Positions 17,429 through 25,285 of a stretch of 64,000 nt of DNA are shown here, one piece after another. The notes under the pieces were generated by a model, which was not told the DNA's origin, did no database searches, and saw nothing but the letters and a program-made list of their open reading frames with translations. Position 1 is the first letter of the stretch, and each line of letters starts with the position of its first letter. The DNA comes from Mycobacterium sp. SVM_VP21 (GTDB lineage: Bacteria > Actinomycetota > Actinomycetes > Mycobacteriales > Mycobacteriaceae): positions 3,844,001 to 3,908,000 of the forward strand of contig CP101406.1 of the NCBI GenBank assembly GCA_024758765.1, read 5' to 3'. Both the position numbers and the translations under genes were made by a program.

Positions 17429-17958
17429 CGGTGCTTGATGCCGACGGCCTGACGCAGCTGGGCGAGGAACTGCTCGGAGTCGTCGCTGCGAATGATGTAG
17501 TGCGAGATGGCGATCCGGATCGCGGCGGCCGCTTTCACCGGGGCGTCCGGACCGGTCAGCATCCGCTGCAGGCCCTCGCGCATCGGCACGATGATGCGGG
17601 AGAAGTCGGCGAGTACGTGCTTGGGCTCGATGTCGATCATTCGTACACCCGTGTACGAGTGCTGGTAGTCAACGATGAAACGCAGTGCGGCGTCGAGCTT
17701 TTCGGTCCCCTTTAGTCCTTCGGTGGCGCGGGCGATGCCGCTGTCGAAGATGTGCCGCTCGTAGCGGGAGAATGCTGAGATCAGCTCTTCCTTCGACGGG
17801 AACCATCGATACAGTGTCGGACGGGAGACCCCGGCCTGGGAGGCCACCTCGGACAGGCTGAGCTTCGTCATCCCATTGCGCCCGAGCACCTCGGCGGTGG
17901 CCGCGAGGATCCGCTGCCGGGTCGAGCTGTCGGGGCCGTCCACCGTGCTGCGGGTCAT
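17425..17958 (-). CDS. TetR-family transcriptional regulator
   Basis: Regulator of 177 residues: HTH TAEVLGRNGMTKLSLSEVAS then SRPTLYRWFPSKEELISAFSRYE, and a short helical C-terminal domain. ATG 17958 gives MTRSTVDGPD; a longer in-frame extension to 19050 is antisense to other genes. A 31-bp motif (17966-17996) begins seven bases upstream of the ATG and recurs in the promoter at 20452, so this protein is the best candidate regulator of the SDR-like, TesB-like, SMP-30 and thioesterase genes between 18.0 and 21.2 kb. Its TAG stop lies in the repeat at 17369-17428. Confidence 0.87.
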   Translation of the reverse strand: MTRSTVDGPDSSTRQRILAATAEVLGRNGMTKLSLSEVASQAGVSRPTLYRWFPSKEELISAFSRYERHIFDSGIARATEGLKGTEKLDAALRFIVDYQHSYTGVRMIDIEPKHVLADFSRIIVPMREGLQRMLTGPDAPVKAAAAIRIAISHYIIRSDDSEQFLAQLRQAVGIKHR

Positions 17959-17965
17959 AGCGGAG

Positions 17966-17996
17966 ACTTTACAAAAAATAGCGATAGTGTCACGCT
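17966..17996. promoter_or_regulatory. Shared 31-bp operator-like motif, copy A
   Basis: ACTTTACAAAA, ten variable bases, then (G)TGTCACGCT. The same arrangement and identical total length occurs at 20452-20482. The TTTACA and TGTCAC ends are inverted-repeat half-sites of the pattern xTxACA. It is immediately upstream of the TetR start codon, in the divergent gap with the SDR-like gene. Confidence 0.65.
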
Positions 17997-18063
17997 GGTT
18001 CGGTGCCTGGACATCGTTCCTCACCGTCGCGGGCCTCCCGGATCGGGCCGTAGGGCAATTATT

Positions 18064-18717
18064 GTGATCGAAGCGCCGCAAGTCACGTGCGAGGAACGCA
18101 CGCATCCGCCGCGAGCCGTGATGATCGTCATCGAAGCAGCCGGGATTGCCCAGGTGGCCGCGGCTCAGTTGGCCGCTCAAGGACACCTGGTGCTGCTCGG
18201 CGGTCGGCGAATCGAGGAGTTCGAACGGTTCGCGGCGCAGCTTCGAGACCGCGGCGGCAGCGCGTTCGCCGCCTACCTCGATCTCGCAGAGCCGCGTTCG
18301 ATCAACCAATTCCTCGCCGCCGCGCACTACCTCATCGGCACCGCGGACGTGCTCATCACCGATGTCGGTCTCGCCGGACGGGCGGGCGAGGGCCCGGACA
18401 GCGCCGGAGTGGGGGCGCAAATTCTTGCCACCCGGGTGATTCCGGCCATGATCGCCCGAGGCAGCGGGGACGTCGTGCTGGTCGGCCCCGAGTTGGCCGG
18501 GGTGAGCTGCGCCGCCGCCCAGCGCAAGGTTGACGCTTGGCTGGCGGCCTTGGACGCGGAGTTCGTCGGCACCGGGGTACGGGCATCGGTGGTCCGGTCG
18601 GCCCAGGCGGGTGCCTTCGCGCGTACCGCTGAGGCCGGCCGCCTGCTCGCTGGGATGGCCACCGAGTCGCGGCTGCGTCTCGTCGAAATGCTGCCCGGCG
18701 CGGGAGCGGCCCGCTAA
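18064..18717 (+). CDS. Degenerate short-chain dehydrogenase-like protein
   Basis: Protein of 217 residues from GTG 18064 (ATG 18121 would give 198). The order of segments follows an SDR Rossmann fold (GHLVLLGGRRIEEFE, YLDLAEPRSI, TADVLITDVGL, GDVVLVGPEL). The key residues are missing: the TGxxxGxG motif reads IEAAGIAQ, NNAG reads TDVGL, and the catalytic Tyr of YxxxK is Ala151 (AAAQRK, Lys155 retained) with no Ser in the usual place. It is probably catalytically dead or non-enzymatic, yet the frame is intact. It is divergent from the TetR gene across operator A, and its last bases overlap the convergent TesB-like gene. Confidence 0.7.
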   Translation: MIEAPQVTCEERTHPPRAVMIVIEAAGIAQVAAAQLAAQGHLVLLGGRRIEEFERFAAQLRDRGGSAFAAYLDLAEPRSINQFLAAAHYLIGTADVLITDVGLAGRAGEGPDSAGVGAQILATRVIPAMIARGSGDVVLVGPELAGVSCAAAQRKVDAWLAALDAEFVGTGVRASVVRSAQAGAFARTAEAGRLLAGMATESRLRLVEMLPGAGAAR

Positions 18718-19520
18718 CGGGGGCGCACCAGGACGGACTGTTGAATGCCCGCCACCGCGCCCTGCTGATCGAACAGGGTGCCGATAGTCGTCCCTATGCC
18801 GTCGGGGCCGTAGTTGGTCTCGGCCCGGATGCCGATCCACTCGCCGTCGGGAATCCGGTGCACGTGCACCACCAGGTCGGTGTTGAGGAACGTCCACTTC
18901 CTGATGTCGAGCTTGGTGCCGACCCCGTTGGCGTCGTCGGCCACAGCGAACAGCCGTTGCAGCGGGGTCATGGATTCCCCCTTGACCAGGTCCACGATCG
19001 GTGAGATCCAGGATTCGCCGGCGCCCGGGGCCAACGGCGTGGTCAACCACCGCCAGTCCAGACTGTGCACGTAGTTGCGGTCCCAGTTCTGCTGCATGTT
19101 GTTGCTTTGTGCCTCACTGACCGGCCGCAGCGGCGGGGCCGAGGCGTGCTGCAGGTCGCCGGTGTCCAAGGTCTGCAACCGCCAGCCGGACGCACGGGCG
19201 ACGGGTCGCGGCAGCTGGTCGGGGCCGGGCGCCAGCATCTCGGCGCTGACCAATTCGATCTGCTTGCCAGCCCGGTCGACCTGGCCGCGCACCCACAGCG
19301 CGCCTTCGGCCGGCACCGGCCCCAACAAGTCGATGCTGACCCGGCTGAGTCGGGTATCGTCGCGCGGCGCCACGCGCTCCAGTGCCCGCACCAGCAGGGC
19401 CGAAACCGGTGCGGCGTGCTGGATCTGGGCCGACCACGTGCCGCGCACCAGATCGGTGGCTCCGAACTTCTCTCCCCGCGGATCGGCGGCATCCAGCAAC
19501 TCGTAGTAGGCGTCGGTCAT
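18714..19520 (-). CDS. TesB-like acyl-CoA thioesterase family protein
   Basis: Protein of 268 residues with a double hot-dog (TesB/4HBT_3) layout: an N-terminal half with GTWSAQIQHAAPVSALLVRALE and LSRVSIDLLGPVP, and a C-terminal half with DWRWLTTPL, TPLQRLFAVADDANGVG, FLNTDLVVHVHRIPDGEWIG and IGTTIGTLFDQQG. Catalytic residues are less conserved than in true TesB, so activity is uncertain; it is probably an acyl-CoA or acyl-ester binding enzyme. The start is ATG 19520. It lies 10 bp downstream of the SMP-30 gene in the same orientation, so the two form an operon under the promoter holding operator copy B. Confidence 0.78.
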   Translation of the reverse strand: MTDAYYELLDAADPRGEKFGATDLVRGTWSAQIQHAAPVSALLVRALERVAPRDDTRLSRVSIDLLGPVPAEGALWVRGQVDRAGKQIELVSAEMLAPGPDQLPRPVARASGWRLQTLDTGDLQHASAPPLRPVSEAQSNNMQQNWDRNYVHSLDWRWLTTPLAPGAGESWISPIVDLVKGESMTPLQRLFAVADDANGVGTKLDIRKWTFLNTDLVVHVHRIPDGEWIGIRAETNYGPDGIGTTIGTLFDQQGAVAGIQQSVLVRPR

Positions 19521-19530
19521 CGAATCCCTT

Positions 19531-20409
19531 TCAGGGCAGTCCGGCGCCGGGAATCTCCACAGTCACCGTGTCCAGGCGCGAGTTGCGGGTGCCGATCAGG
19601 TGCTTCGGGTAGGCGGTGGAACTGGACAGCAGGAACAGCGTGCGGCGCTTCGGCCCGCCCAGCGCGCATGCGATCGCGGCCCGCTCGCCGGTTGCGATCC
19701 GGTCTGTCACCACACCGCCCTGGGTGATGCGCTCGAACTGATTGGCCAGGGTCATCGCCGTCCAGACCCCGCCGGCGGCGTCCAGCGCAATACCGTCCGG
19801 TGGTCCGTCCAGCCCGTCGGCGAACACCCGGCGGTCACGCAGTCCGCCGTCGGCGTCGATGGTGAACTGGGTGAGCCGGCGGCCCATCGACTCGGCGACG
19901 ATCAGCGTGCCGCCGTCCGGGGTGATCGCCATTCCGTTGGGAAAGTCGAGATCCTCGGCCACGAGGTGGACTTTGCCTTTTGGGGCGTCCGGATCGACGC
20001 GCACCACCACGCCGCCGGAGTAGGCCTGCGACCCGATGTAGGCGCGGCCGGCCGCGTCCACCACCATGTCGCCGAGGTCGGCGGGCACCTGGTCGCTCAG
20101 GTCGACCAGCGTGGTCACAGTGTCACCGTCGTAGCAGAGCACCTGGCGGTCGGAGGCCGAGGCGATCAGCAGCGATCCGTCCGGCCGAAACCCCAGCCCG
20201 CTGGGGGTGTGTCCCGGCAGTGGCACGGTGGTCATCGAGCCGCGCAGGTTCACGGTGTGGATCGCCTCGCCGAGCATGTCCGAGAACCACAGCAGCCCCT
20301 CGAACCAGCGCGGGCCCTCCCCGAAGCAGAAGCCGCCGGCCAGCGGTGCGGGGGGCGACGTGGAGCCCGGGTTGTCCTGCTGTGAACTCGTTTCGGCGAT
20401 GCCCAACAC
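19531..20409 (-). CDS. SMP-30/gluconolactonase-like beta-propeller hydrolase
   Basis: Protein of 292 residues. The six-bladed propeller of the SMP-30 family is shown by FCFGEGPRWFEGLLWFSDM (metal-binding Glu), PSGLGFRPDGSLLIAS, DLDFPNGMAITPDGGTLIVAES (metal-binding Asn), and DGPPDGIALDAAGGVWTA (metal-binding Asp). Members are divalent-metal lactonases or esterases. The GTG at 20409 is the start. It is first in a two-gene operon with the TesB-like gene and divergent from the truncated thioesterase. The operator-like motif B lies 43 bp upstream of its start codon. Confidence 0.9.
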   Translation of the reverse strand: MLGIAETSSQQDNPGSTSPPAPLAGGFCFGEGPRWFEGLLWFSDMLGEAIHTVNLRGSMTTVPLPGHTPSGLGFRPDGSLLIASASDRQVLCYDGDTVTTLVDLSDQVPADLGDMVVDAAGRAYIGSQAYSGGVVVRVDPDAPKGKVHLVAEDLDFPNGMAITPDGGTLIVAESMGRRLTQFTIDADGGLRDRRVFADGLDGPPDGIALDAAGGVWTAMTLANQFERITQGGVVTDRIATGERAAIACALGGPKRRTLFLLSSSTAYPKHLIGTRNSRLDTVTVEIPGAGLP

Positions 20410-20451
20410 TGTCGCCCTCCTGTCCGGCGGCCGCGGGTGCGGCCAGAGCCT

Positions 20452-20482
20452 ACTTTACAAAATCCGGCTCAAATGTCACGCT
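20452..20482. promoter_or_regulatory. Shared 31-bp operator-like motif, copy B
   Basis: ACTTTACAAAA, eleven variable bases, then TGTCACGCT, of the same length and ends as copy A at 17966. It lies between the divergent SMP-30 gene (start 20409) and thioesterase gene (ATG 20489), six bases before the latter. The pair suggests one TetR regulator for both promoters. Confidence 0.65.
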
Positions 20483-20488
20483 CGCGGA

Positions 20489-21499
20489 ATGTCTGAAGCA
20501 ACCGGGACCACCGAGACTTCCCCCGCGACGAAATGGTCGGTGAGCGGCCTGCTGGACCTATTCGAGGTGACGGAGGACGGCCCGGACCGGTTCACCGGTG
20601 CGACCGGCCTGGCCGGCGACGACGAGCGCCAAGTCGTGGAAGGCACCCAGCTGCTGGCGCAGGCCATCGTCGCGGCGGCGAAACGCTTCGGCGACAAGTC
20701 CGTCCGATCGGTGCACGCGGTATTCGCCCGGGCTCTGCTGGTGGGACCGGCGGCGGAATACGTGATCGACGTGGTCAACGAGGGTCGTTCAACGGCCACC
20801 GCAGTGATCTCGGTGCTGCAGAACCAGAAGCGCTGCGCGACCATCACCGTGCTGGCCGATGTCCCGTCGGCCGACGTGATCACCCACCACCTGCCGCGGC
20901 CCGATGTAGCCGGCCCCGCGCAGGCCAACCCCTGTGTCATGCCGATGACCGGACGTGAAGTGCGCCTCGTCGACGTCGTCGACGTCAACAGCCCCGACGA
21001 GGTGGGCCCGCCGGAACTCTATGCCTGGCTGCACTATGAGCCCATTCCCGCCCGCGACGACCTCGCCAAAGCGCTGATCGCTTACTTCACCGGACATTTG
21101 GGCATCTCGACAACGATGCGCGCACACGCCGGGATCGGCACCAGTCAGTCGCACCTGACGGTGTCCACCGCTCCCATGGGTCAAGTCCACGGGCGTGGTG
21201 TACGACGTCGTCGTGTGATTCTTCGAGTTGGTGGTTCAGGCGGTCAGTGCCGCGGGGGTGTCCTCCTGTTCTGTCGGGGTGTCTCCGACCGTCGGCAGTA
21301 CCGGTTCCAACGCTTCGCCGGTGAGGGTGCGGCGGTCACCCAGTTCGGCGGCCTCCGCCAGACGCCGCCCGGCCTCTCCGCGGGTCAGATGCAACTCGTC
21401 GGCCAGCACCCAACGGGGTTTGCCGCCCAACTCGGCGGGGTCGGTGGCGGCGATCTGGTGAACCAGAGGGTGTTCTACCGCCGGGAGCCGGCGCCGTAG
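20489..21499 (+). pseudogene. Acyl-CoA thioesterase (TesB family), C-terminus lost
   Basis: ATG 20489 gives MSEATGTTETSPATKWSVSG. A TesB-like protein follows normally to about residue 231 (first hot-dog FTGATGLAGDDERQVVEGTQLLAQ, second hot-dog LKVRLVDVV-type strand and RAHAGIGTSQSHLTVSTAPM). At about 21180 the homology stops. True TesB proteins continue with a further 50 or so residues (FH-rich catalytic strand, WLLY and GRGR blocks). Here the frame runs on to 21499 through DNA that is antisense to the 13E12 remnant, giving an unrelated Gly/Arg-rich tail. It is probably non-functional or altered. It shares its promoter region with the SMP-30 gene. Confidence 0.72.
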
Positions 21500-21634
21500 C
21501 AGTTCGCAGCGCCGCAGCAGGGCTAGGCATTCCCGCGGTGTCAGTGCATCGAAGTCCAGATCCAGCGCCCGATCCAGATCCGCCGACAGCGCGTCGAACA
21601 CCTCCACGATCGCTTCCCGGCTATTCGAACGCAT
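21236..21634 (-). pseudogene. Truncated 13E12 family (DUF222) gene
   Basis: Only the N-terminal 132 residues of a DUF222 protein remain: DRALDLDFDALTPRECLALLRRCE, GGKPRWVLADELHLTRGEAGRRLAEAAELG. The rest of DUF222 and the HNH nuclease are missing (about 500 residues in the intact copy at 13492). The start is ATG 21634. The 3' end meets the truncated thioesterase within about 60 bp, so both lost their C-terminal coding ends at one junction, as expected from a deletion. Confidence 0.78.
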
Positions 21635-21731
21635 GTGCTAATCCTATTGCGCCCGTCCCGGCATTGGCGCAGGCAGAACGTGAATCTGTGGATCAAGCCC
21701 GAACTGGGGATAACTGCCCTAAGTCGACCCC

Positions 21732-21778
21732 TTGACAAAAAGATTGCAGGCGCTCACTATCTATTTCAACTTCGAAGT
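21732..21778 (+). promoter_or_regulatory. Sigma-A-type promoter with operator-like palindrome
   Basis: A consensus -35 TTGACA (21732-21737) is separated by exactly 17 bp from CACTAT (21755-21760). Nine bases on, a perfect 10-bp palindrome ACTTCGAAGT (21769-21778) covers the expected transcription start. The amidohydrolase ribosome site (GGGGAG) and GTG 21790 follow. The TetR encoded downstream at 23569 is a candidate ligand-responsive repressor. Confidence 0.62.
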
Positions 21779-21789
21779 GGGGAGATGTC

Positions 21790-23565
21790 GTGGGCTATGA
21801 CCTGATCATCCGCAACGGACTGTGGTTCGACGGCCTGGGCAACGTCCCGCAGGTCCGCACCCTGGGCGTCCGCGACGGGGTGGTCGCCGACATCGTCGCG
21901 GGGGAGCTGGATGAGACCGGCTGCCCGGACGTGATCGATGCGGCCGGCAAGTGGGTGGTCCCGGGCTTCGTCGATGTGCACACCCACTACGACGCCGAGG
22001 TGCTGCTGGACCCCGGTCTGCGGGAATCGGTGCGCCACGGCGTCACCACGGTGCTGCTGGGCAACTGCTCGCTGTCGACGGTGTACGCCGAGTCCGAGGA
22101 CGCCGCTGATCTGTTCAGCCGGGTTGAGGCGGTCCCGCGCAAGTTCGTGCTGGACGCGCTGCAGTCCAAGAAGACCTGGTCCACGCCCGCCGAGTACGTG
22201 CGCGCCCTCGAGGCGTTGCCGCTCGGGCCCAACATCAGCTCCATGCTCGGCCACTCGGACCTGCGGACCGCGGTACTCGGCTTGGACCGCGCTACCACCG
22301 ACGGCGTCGTCCCGACCGATGCCGAGTTGGAGAAGATGGCCGCCCTGCTCGATGCGGGGCTCGACGCCGGGCTGTTGGGCATGTCCGGGATGGACGCACC
22401 CATCGACAAGCTCGACGGCGACCGGTTCCGGTCCCGGGCGCTGCCGTCCACATTCGCCACCTGGCGTGAGCGCCGTCGGTTGATCAAGGTGCTGCGCAAG
22501 CGCGGTCGGATGTTGCAGAGCGCGCCCGACGTCCGGAACCCGTTGACGGCGTTGAATTTCTTCCTGACGAGCAGTGGAATGTTCGGCCGGCGGCGTGGGG
22601 TGCGGATGAGCCTGCTGGTCTCCGCGGACGCCAAGTCGGCGCCGGGCGCGGTCCGGGTCTTCGGTCCCGGCGCTCGGCTGCTCAACGCCCTGCTGGGCTC
22701 CAGCGTGCGGTTCCAGCACCTGCCGGTGCCGTTCGAATTGTATTCCGACGGAATCGATCTGCCGGTGTTCGAGGAATTCGGCGCGGGAACCGCCGCGCTG
22801 CACCTGCGCGACCAGTTGGAGCGCAACGCGCTGCTGGCCGACACCGAGTACCGCCGCAAGTTCCGCAAGGCCTTCGACCGCAAGAAGCTGGGTCCGTCGT
22901 TGTGGCACCGCGACTTCCACGACGCGGTGATCGTCGAATGCCCGGACGCCAGCCTGGTCGGCAAGAGCTTCGGGCAGATCGCCGAGGAGCGTGGGCTGCA
23001 CCCGTTGGATGCGTTCCTCGATGTGTTGGTGGACAACGGCGAACGCAATGTCCGCTGGACCACGATCGTCGCTAACCACCGGCCCAAGCAGCTGGACAAG
23101 TTGGCCAACGAGCCGGTGATCCACATGGGGTTCTCCGACGCCGGAGCGCACCTGCGCAACATGGCCTTCTACAACTTCTCGCTGCGCCTGCTCAAGCGCG
23201 TCCGCGACGCCGAGGCGGCCGGGCGGCCGTTCATGAGCGTCCAGCGGGCGGTGTACCGGCTGACCTCCGAGGTCGCCGACTGGTTCGGGTTCGACGCCGG
23301 AACGCTGAGCAAGGGCGACCGCGCGGACTTCGTGGTGATCGACCCGGCCGGTCTGACCGATGCCGTCGACGGCTACCACGAGGAGAAGGTGCCGTTCTAC
23401 GGCGACCTGAGCCGGATGGTCAACCGCAACGACGACGCGGTGGTCGCGACCGGAGTGGGTGGCACCGTGGTGTTCCGCAACGGGCAGTTCTGCGACGGTT
23501 ACGGCACCACGGTGCGCTCCGGCCGGTTCCTGCGCGCCGGAACCCGTGAGCTGCAATCGGTCTAG
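21790..23565 (+). CDS. Amidohydrolase, N-acyl-D-amino-acid deacylase type
   Basis: Metal-dependent amidohydrolase of 591 residues. The N-terminal beta-sandwich strand is LIIRNGLWFDGLG; the metal site is VDVHTHYDAEV with His64 and His66. Later features are MLGHSDLR, and SDAGAHLRNM with the conserved catalytic Asp, then the closing KGDRADFVVIDPAGL. It fits the D-aminoacylase group and the protein I recall as Rv2913c, also followed by a TetR gene (Rv2912c). The likely reaction is hydrolysis of an N-acyl or cyclic amide bond. GTG 21790 follows GGGGAGATGTC. It is transcribed with the TetR gene 3 bp downstream. Confidence 0.88.
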   Translation: MGYDLIIRNGLWFDGLGNVPQVRTLGVRDGVVADIVAGELDETGCPDVIDAAGKWVVPGFVDVHTHYDAEVLLDPGLRESVRHGVTTVLLGNCSLSTVYAESEDAADLFSRVEAVPRKFVLDALQSKKTWSTPAEYVRALEALPLGPNISSMLGHSDLRTAVLGLDRATTDGVVPTDAELEKMAALLDAGLDAGLLGMSGMDAPIDKLDGDRFRSRALPSTFATWRERRRLIKVLRKRGRMLQSAPDVRNPLTALNFFLTSSGMFGRRRGVRMSLLVSADAKSAPGAVRVFGPGARLLNALLGSSVRFQHLPVPFELYSDGIDLPVFEEFGAGTAALHLRDQLERNALLADTEYRRKFRKAFDRKKLGPSLWHRDFHDAVIVECPDASLVGKSFGQIAEERGLHPLDAFLDVLVDNGERNVRWTTIVANHRPKQLDKLANEPVIHMGFSDAGAHLRNMAFYNFSLRLLKRVRDAEAAGRPFMSVQRAVYRLTSEVADWFGFDAGTLSKGDRADFVVIDPAGLTDAVDGYHEEKVPFYGDLSRMVNRNDDAVVATGVGGTVVFRNGQFCDGYGTTVRSGRFLRAGTRELQSV

Positions 23566-23568
23566 CTC

Positions 23569-24171
23569 ATGGCCAGAACCCAGCAGGAGCGCCGTGAGAC
23601 CACCGTCGCGCGCCTGCTCGACGCCAGCATCGCCACCATTGTCGAGATCGGGTACGCGCGGGCCTCGGCCAAGGTGATCGCCGGGCGGGCCGGGGTATCT
23701 GACGGGGCGTTGTTCCGCCACTTCGGCACCATGGGTGATTTCATGGCGGCGACTGCCCGCGAGGTGCTGCGCCGTCAGCTGGAGCTAATCGGCAAACAAG
23801 TGGCGGAGATCCCGGCCGACGGCTCGGCGCTGGAGGCGGTATTGACTTTGCTGCGTGATCTGACGGCGAACTCCAATAACGCGGTGGTCTACGAGTTGCT
23901 GATCGCCGCACGCACCGACGAGAAGCTGCGGTCCACACTGTCGGAGGTACTGGACGAATACGGTGCGAAGATCCACGACACCGCCCTTGGGTTTCCGGGC
24001 GCCGACGCATTTCCCGAGGAGATGCTCCCCAACGTGGTTGCGCTGCTCACCAACACCTTCGACGGCGCCGCGATCGTACGGACCGTGCTGCCGCAGCCCG
24101 AGATCGAGGCCAATCGCATTCCATTGCTGCTGAAGCTGTTTGAGGACTGGTCGCAGCGCCGGACGTCTTAG
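23569..24171 (+). CDS. TetR-family transcriptional regulator
   Basis: Regulator of 200 residues with HTH SIATIVEIGYARASAKVIAG then SDGALFRHFGTMGDFMAATA and a helical effector domain. The ATG at 23569 is three bases after the amidohydrolase stop, so it is the second gene of that operon and probably an autoregulator of it. Its 3' end overlaps the convergent esterase by four bases. Confidence 0.88.
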   Translation: MARTQQERRETTVARLLDASIATIVEIGYARASAKVIAGRAGVSDGALFRHFGTMGDFMAATAREVLRRQLELIGKQVAEIPADGSALEAVLTLLRDLTANSNNAVVYELLIAARTDEKLRSTLSEVLDEYGAKIHDTALGFPGADAFPEEMLPNVVALLTNTFDGAAIVRTVLPQPEIEANRIPLLLKLFEDWSQRRTS

Positions 24172-25205
24172 GCGATCTCGCCGCTGACGGGCGCGGAGCC
24201 GGTATCGCTCGGTGCGGTCGCCGTCGCGTAGTCGATGAAGTCGGCGATCTCGACGACGGCTCGGCGGGCGTCGGGGTTGAAGTCGAAGGTGAGCTGGAAC
24301 ATGTGCAACGCACGGTCCCAGACCTGAACCCAGTTCGGCACGCCCACGGCGGTCAGTTTGTCGGCCAGCACGAAGGTGTCGTTGCGCAGCATCTCGTTGT
24401 TGCCGACCTGTAGCAGGAACGGTCCGAGCCCGCGCAGCTCTGCCTCCGGCGGCATCACCGGAAGCTCACGGGTGCCGTTCACGGTGGCGAACACCCGATA
24501 GATGAACATGAAGGCCATGAACGGGAAGAACGGGTCGCGGTGGGTGCGCGCGGCCTCACGTTTGATCTCCATGTCCGACGACGTCAGCGGCGACATCAAC
24601 ACTTGGCCTGCCGGCGCCGGCAGCCCGGCATCGCGTGCGGCCAAGGCGGTGTTCACCGCCATCAGCCCGCCGGCCGAATCGCCCGCCACCACAATGTGAT
24701 CCGCGGTGAACCCCGCGTCCAGTACGCGACGGTAGGCGCACAGACCGTCGGCGACGGCCTCGTCGATACCGGCCAACGGTGCCAGGCGGTAACCGACATT
24801 GAAAACCTTGGCGCCGGTGGCGTGCGAGAGCTTGCTGGCAAAGCGGCGGTGGGAATTGAGGCCCAGCGTCACCAGGGCCGAACCGTGGAAGTAGACGATC
24901 ACTCGATCGGAGTCGCGAGCCGCCGGTGCCACCACCCACTCCGCCGGACAGTCGGTCAACCGCTCCGGTGTCACCTCGGTGCCCGGCAGTGCCCGGATGT
25001 AGCGCATCGGTTGGTCGATGAGGTCCAAGCGTGCCCGCTGCAACCCGGCGGGCCAGAACCGGTTGACGACCATGCCGACCAACGTCAGCACTGCGATCGA
25101 AGTGCGCAAAAAGATCGCCGCTGCCATAGCCAGCACTCGGGCCTGCCAGGACGCCGGGCCGAAATACGTCTGAGCCGGTCGTTCACGCCATTCCGGAAAG
25201 TTCAC
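24168..25205 (-). CDS. HSL-family esterase/lipase
   Basis: Alpha/beta hydrolase of about 345 residues. The nucleophile elbow is VVAGDSAGGLM; the oxyanion loop is YFHGSALVTLG, where most hormone-sensitive-lipase family members have HGGG, a variation I associate with one mycobacterial Lip subgroup. Catalytic His is probably in WDRALHMFQ. An N-terminal hydrophobic stretch (VLAMAAAIFLRTSIAVLTLVGMVV) may anchor it to the membrane. GTG 25205 (VNFPEWRERP) is preferred: the longer start at 25268 would leave only 17 bp to the divergent ATPase gene. Confidence 0.86.
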   Translation of the reverse strand: MNFPEWRERPAQTYFGPASWQARVLAMAAAIFLRTSIAVLTLVGMVVNRFWPAGLQRARLDLIDQPMRYIRALPGTEVTPERLTDCPAEWVVAPAARDSDRVIVYFHGSALVTLGLNSHRRFASKLSHATGAKVFNVGYRLAPLAGIDEAVADGLCAYRRVLDAGFTADHIVVAGDSAGGLMAVNTALAARDAGLPAPAGQVLMSPLTSSDMEIKREAARTHRDPFFPFMAFMFIYRVFATVNGTRELPVMPPEAELRGLGPFLLQVGNNEMLRNDTFVLADKLTAVGVPNWVQVWDRALHMFQLTFDFNPDARRAVVEIADFIDYATATAPSDTGSAPVSGEIA

Positions 25206-25285
25206 GGTACCCAGGGTATCGGGTATTGGGTGGTCGGATAAACGCAGGACGCCGTGACGGACCATCACGCCCGTCGTAGCGTGGA

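Noticed and set aside
17959..19050. N-terminal extension of the TetR gene to 541 codons
   Set aside because: The extension runs antisense to the SDR-like and TesB-like genes and has no domain similarity; the TetR fold starts at ATG 17958.
21766..23721. 651-codon minus-strand frame opposite the amidohydrolase
   Set aside because: The plus-strand amidohydrolase has clear catalytic motifs, a promoter and a ribosome site; the minus frame has none.
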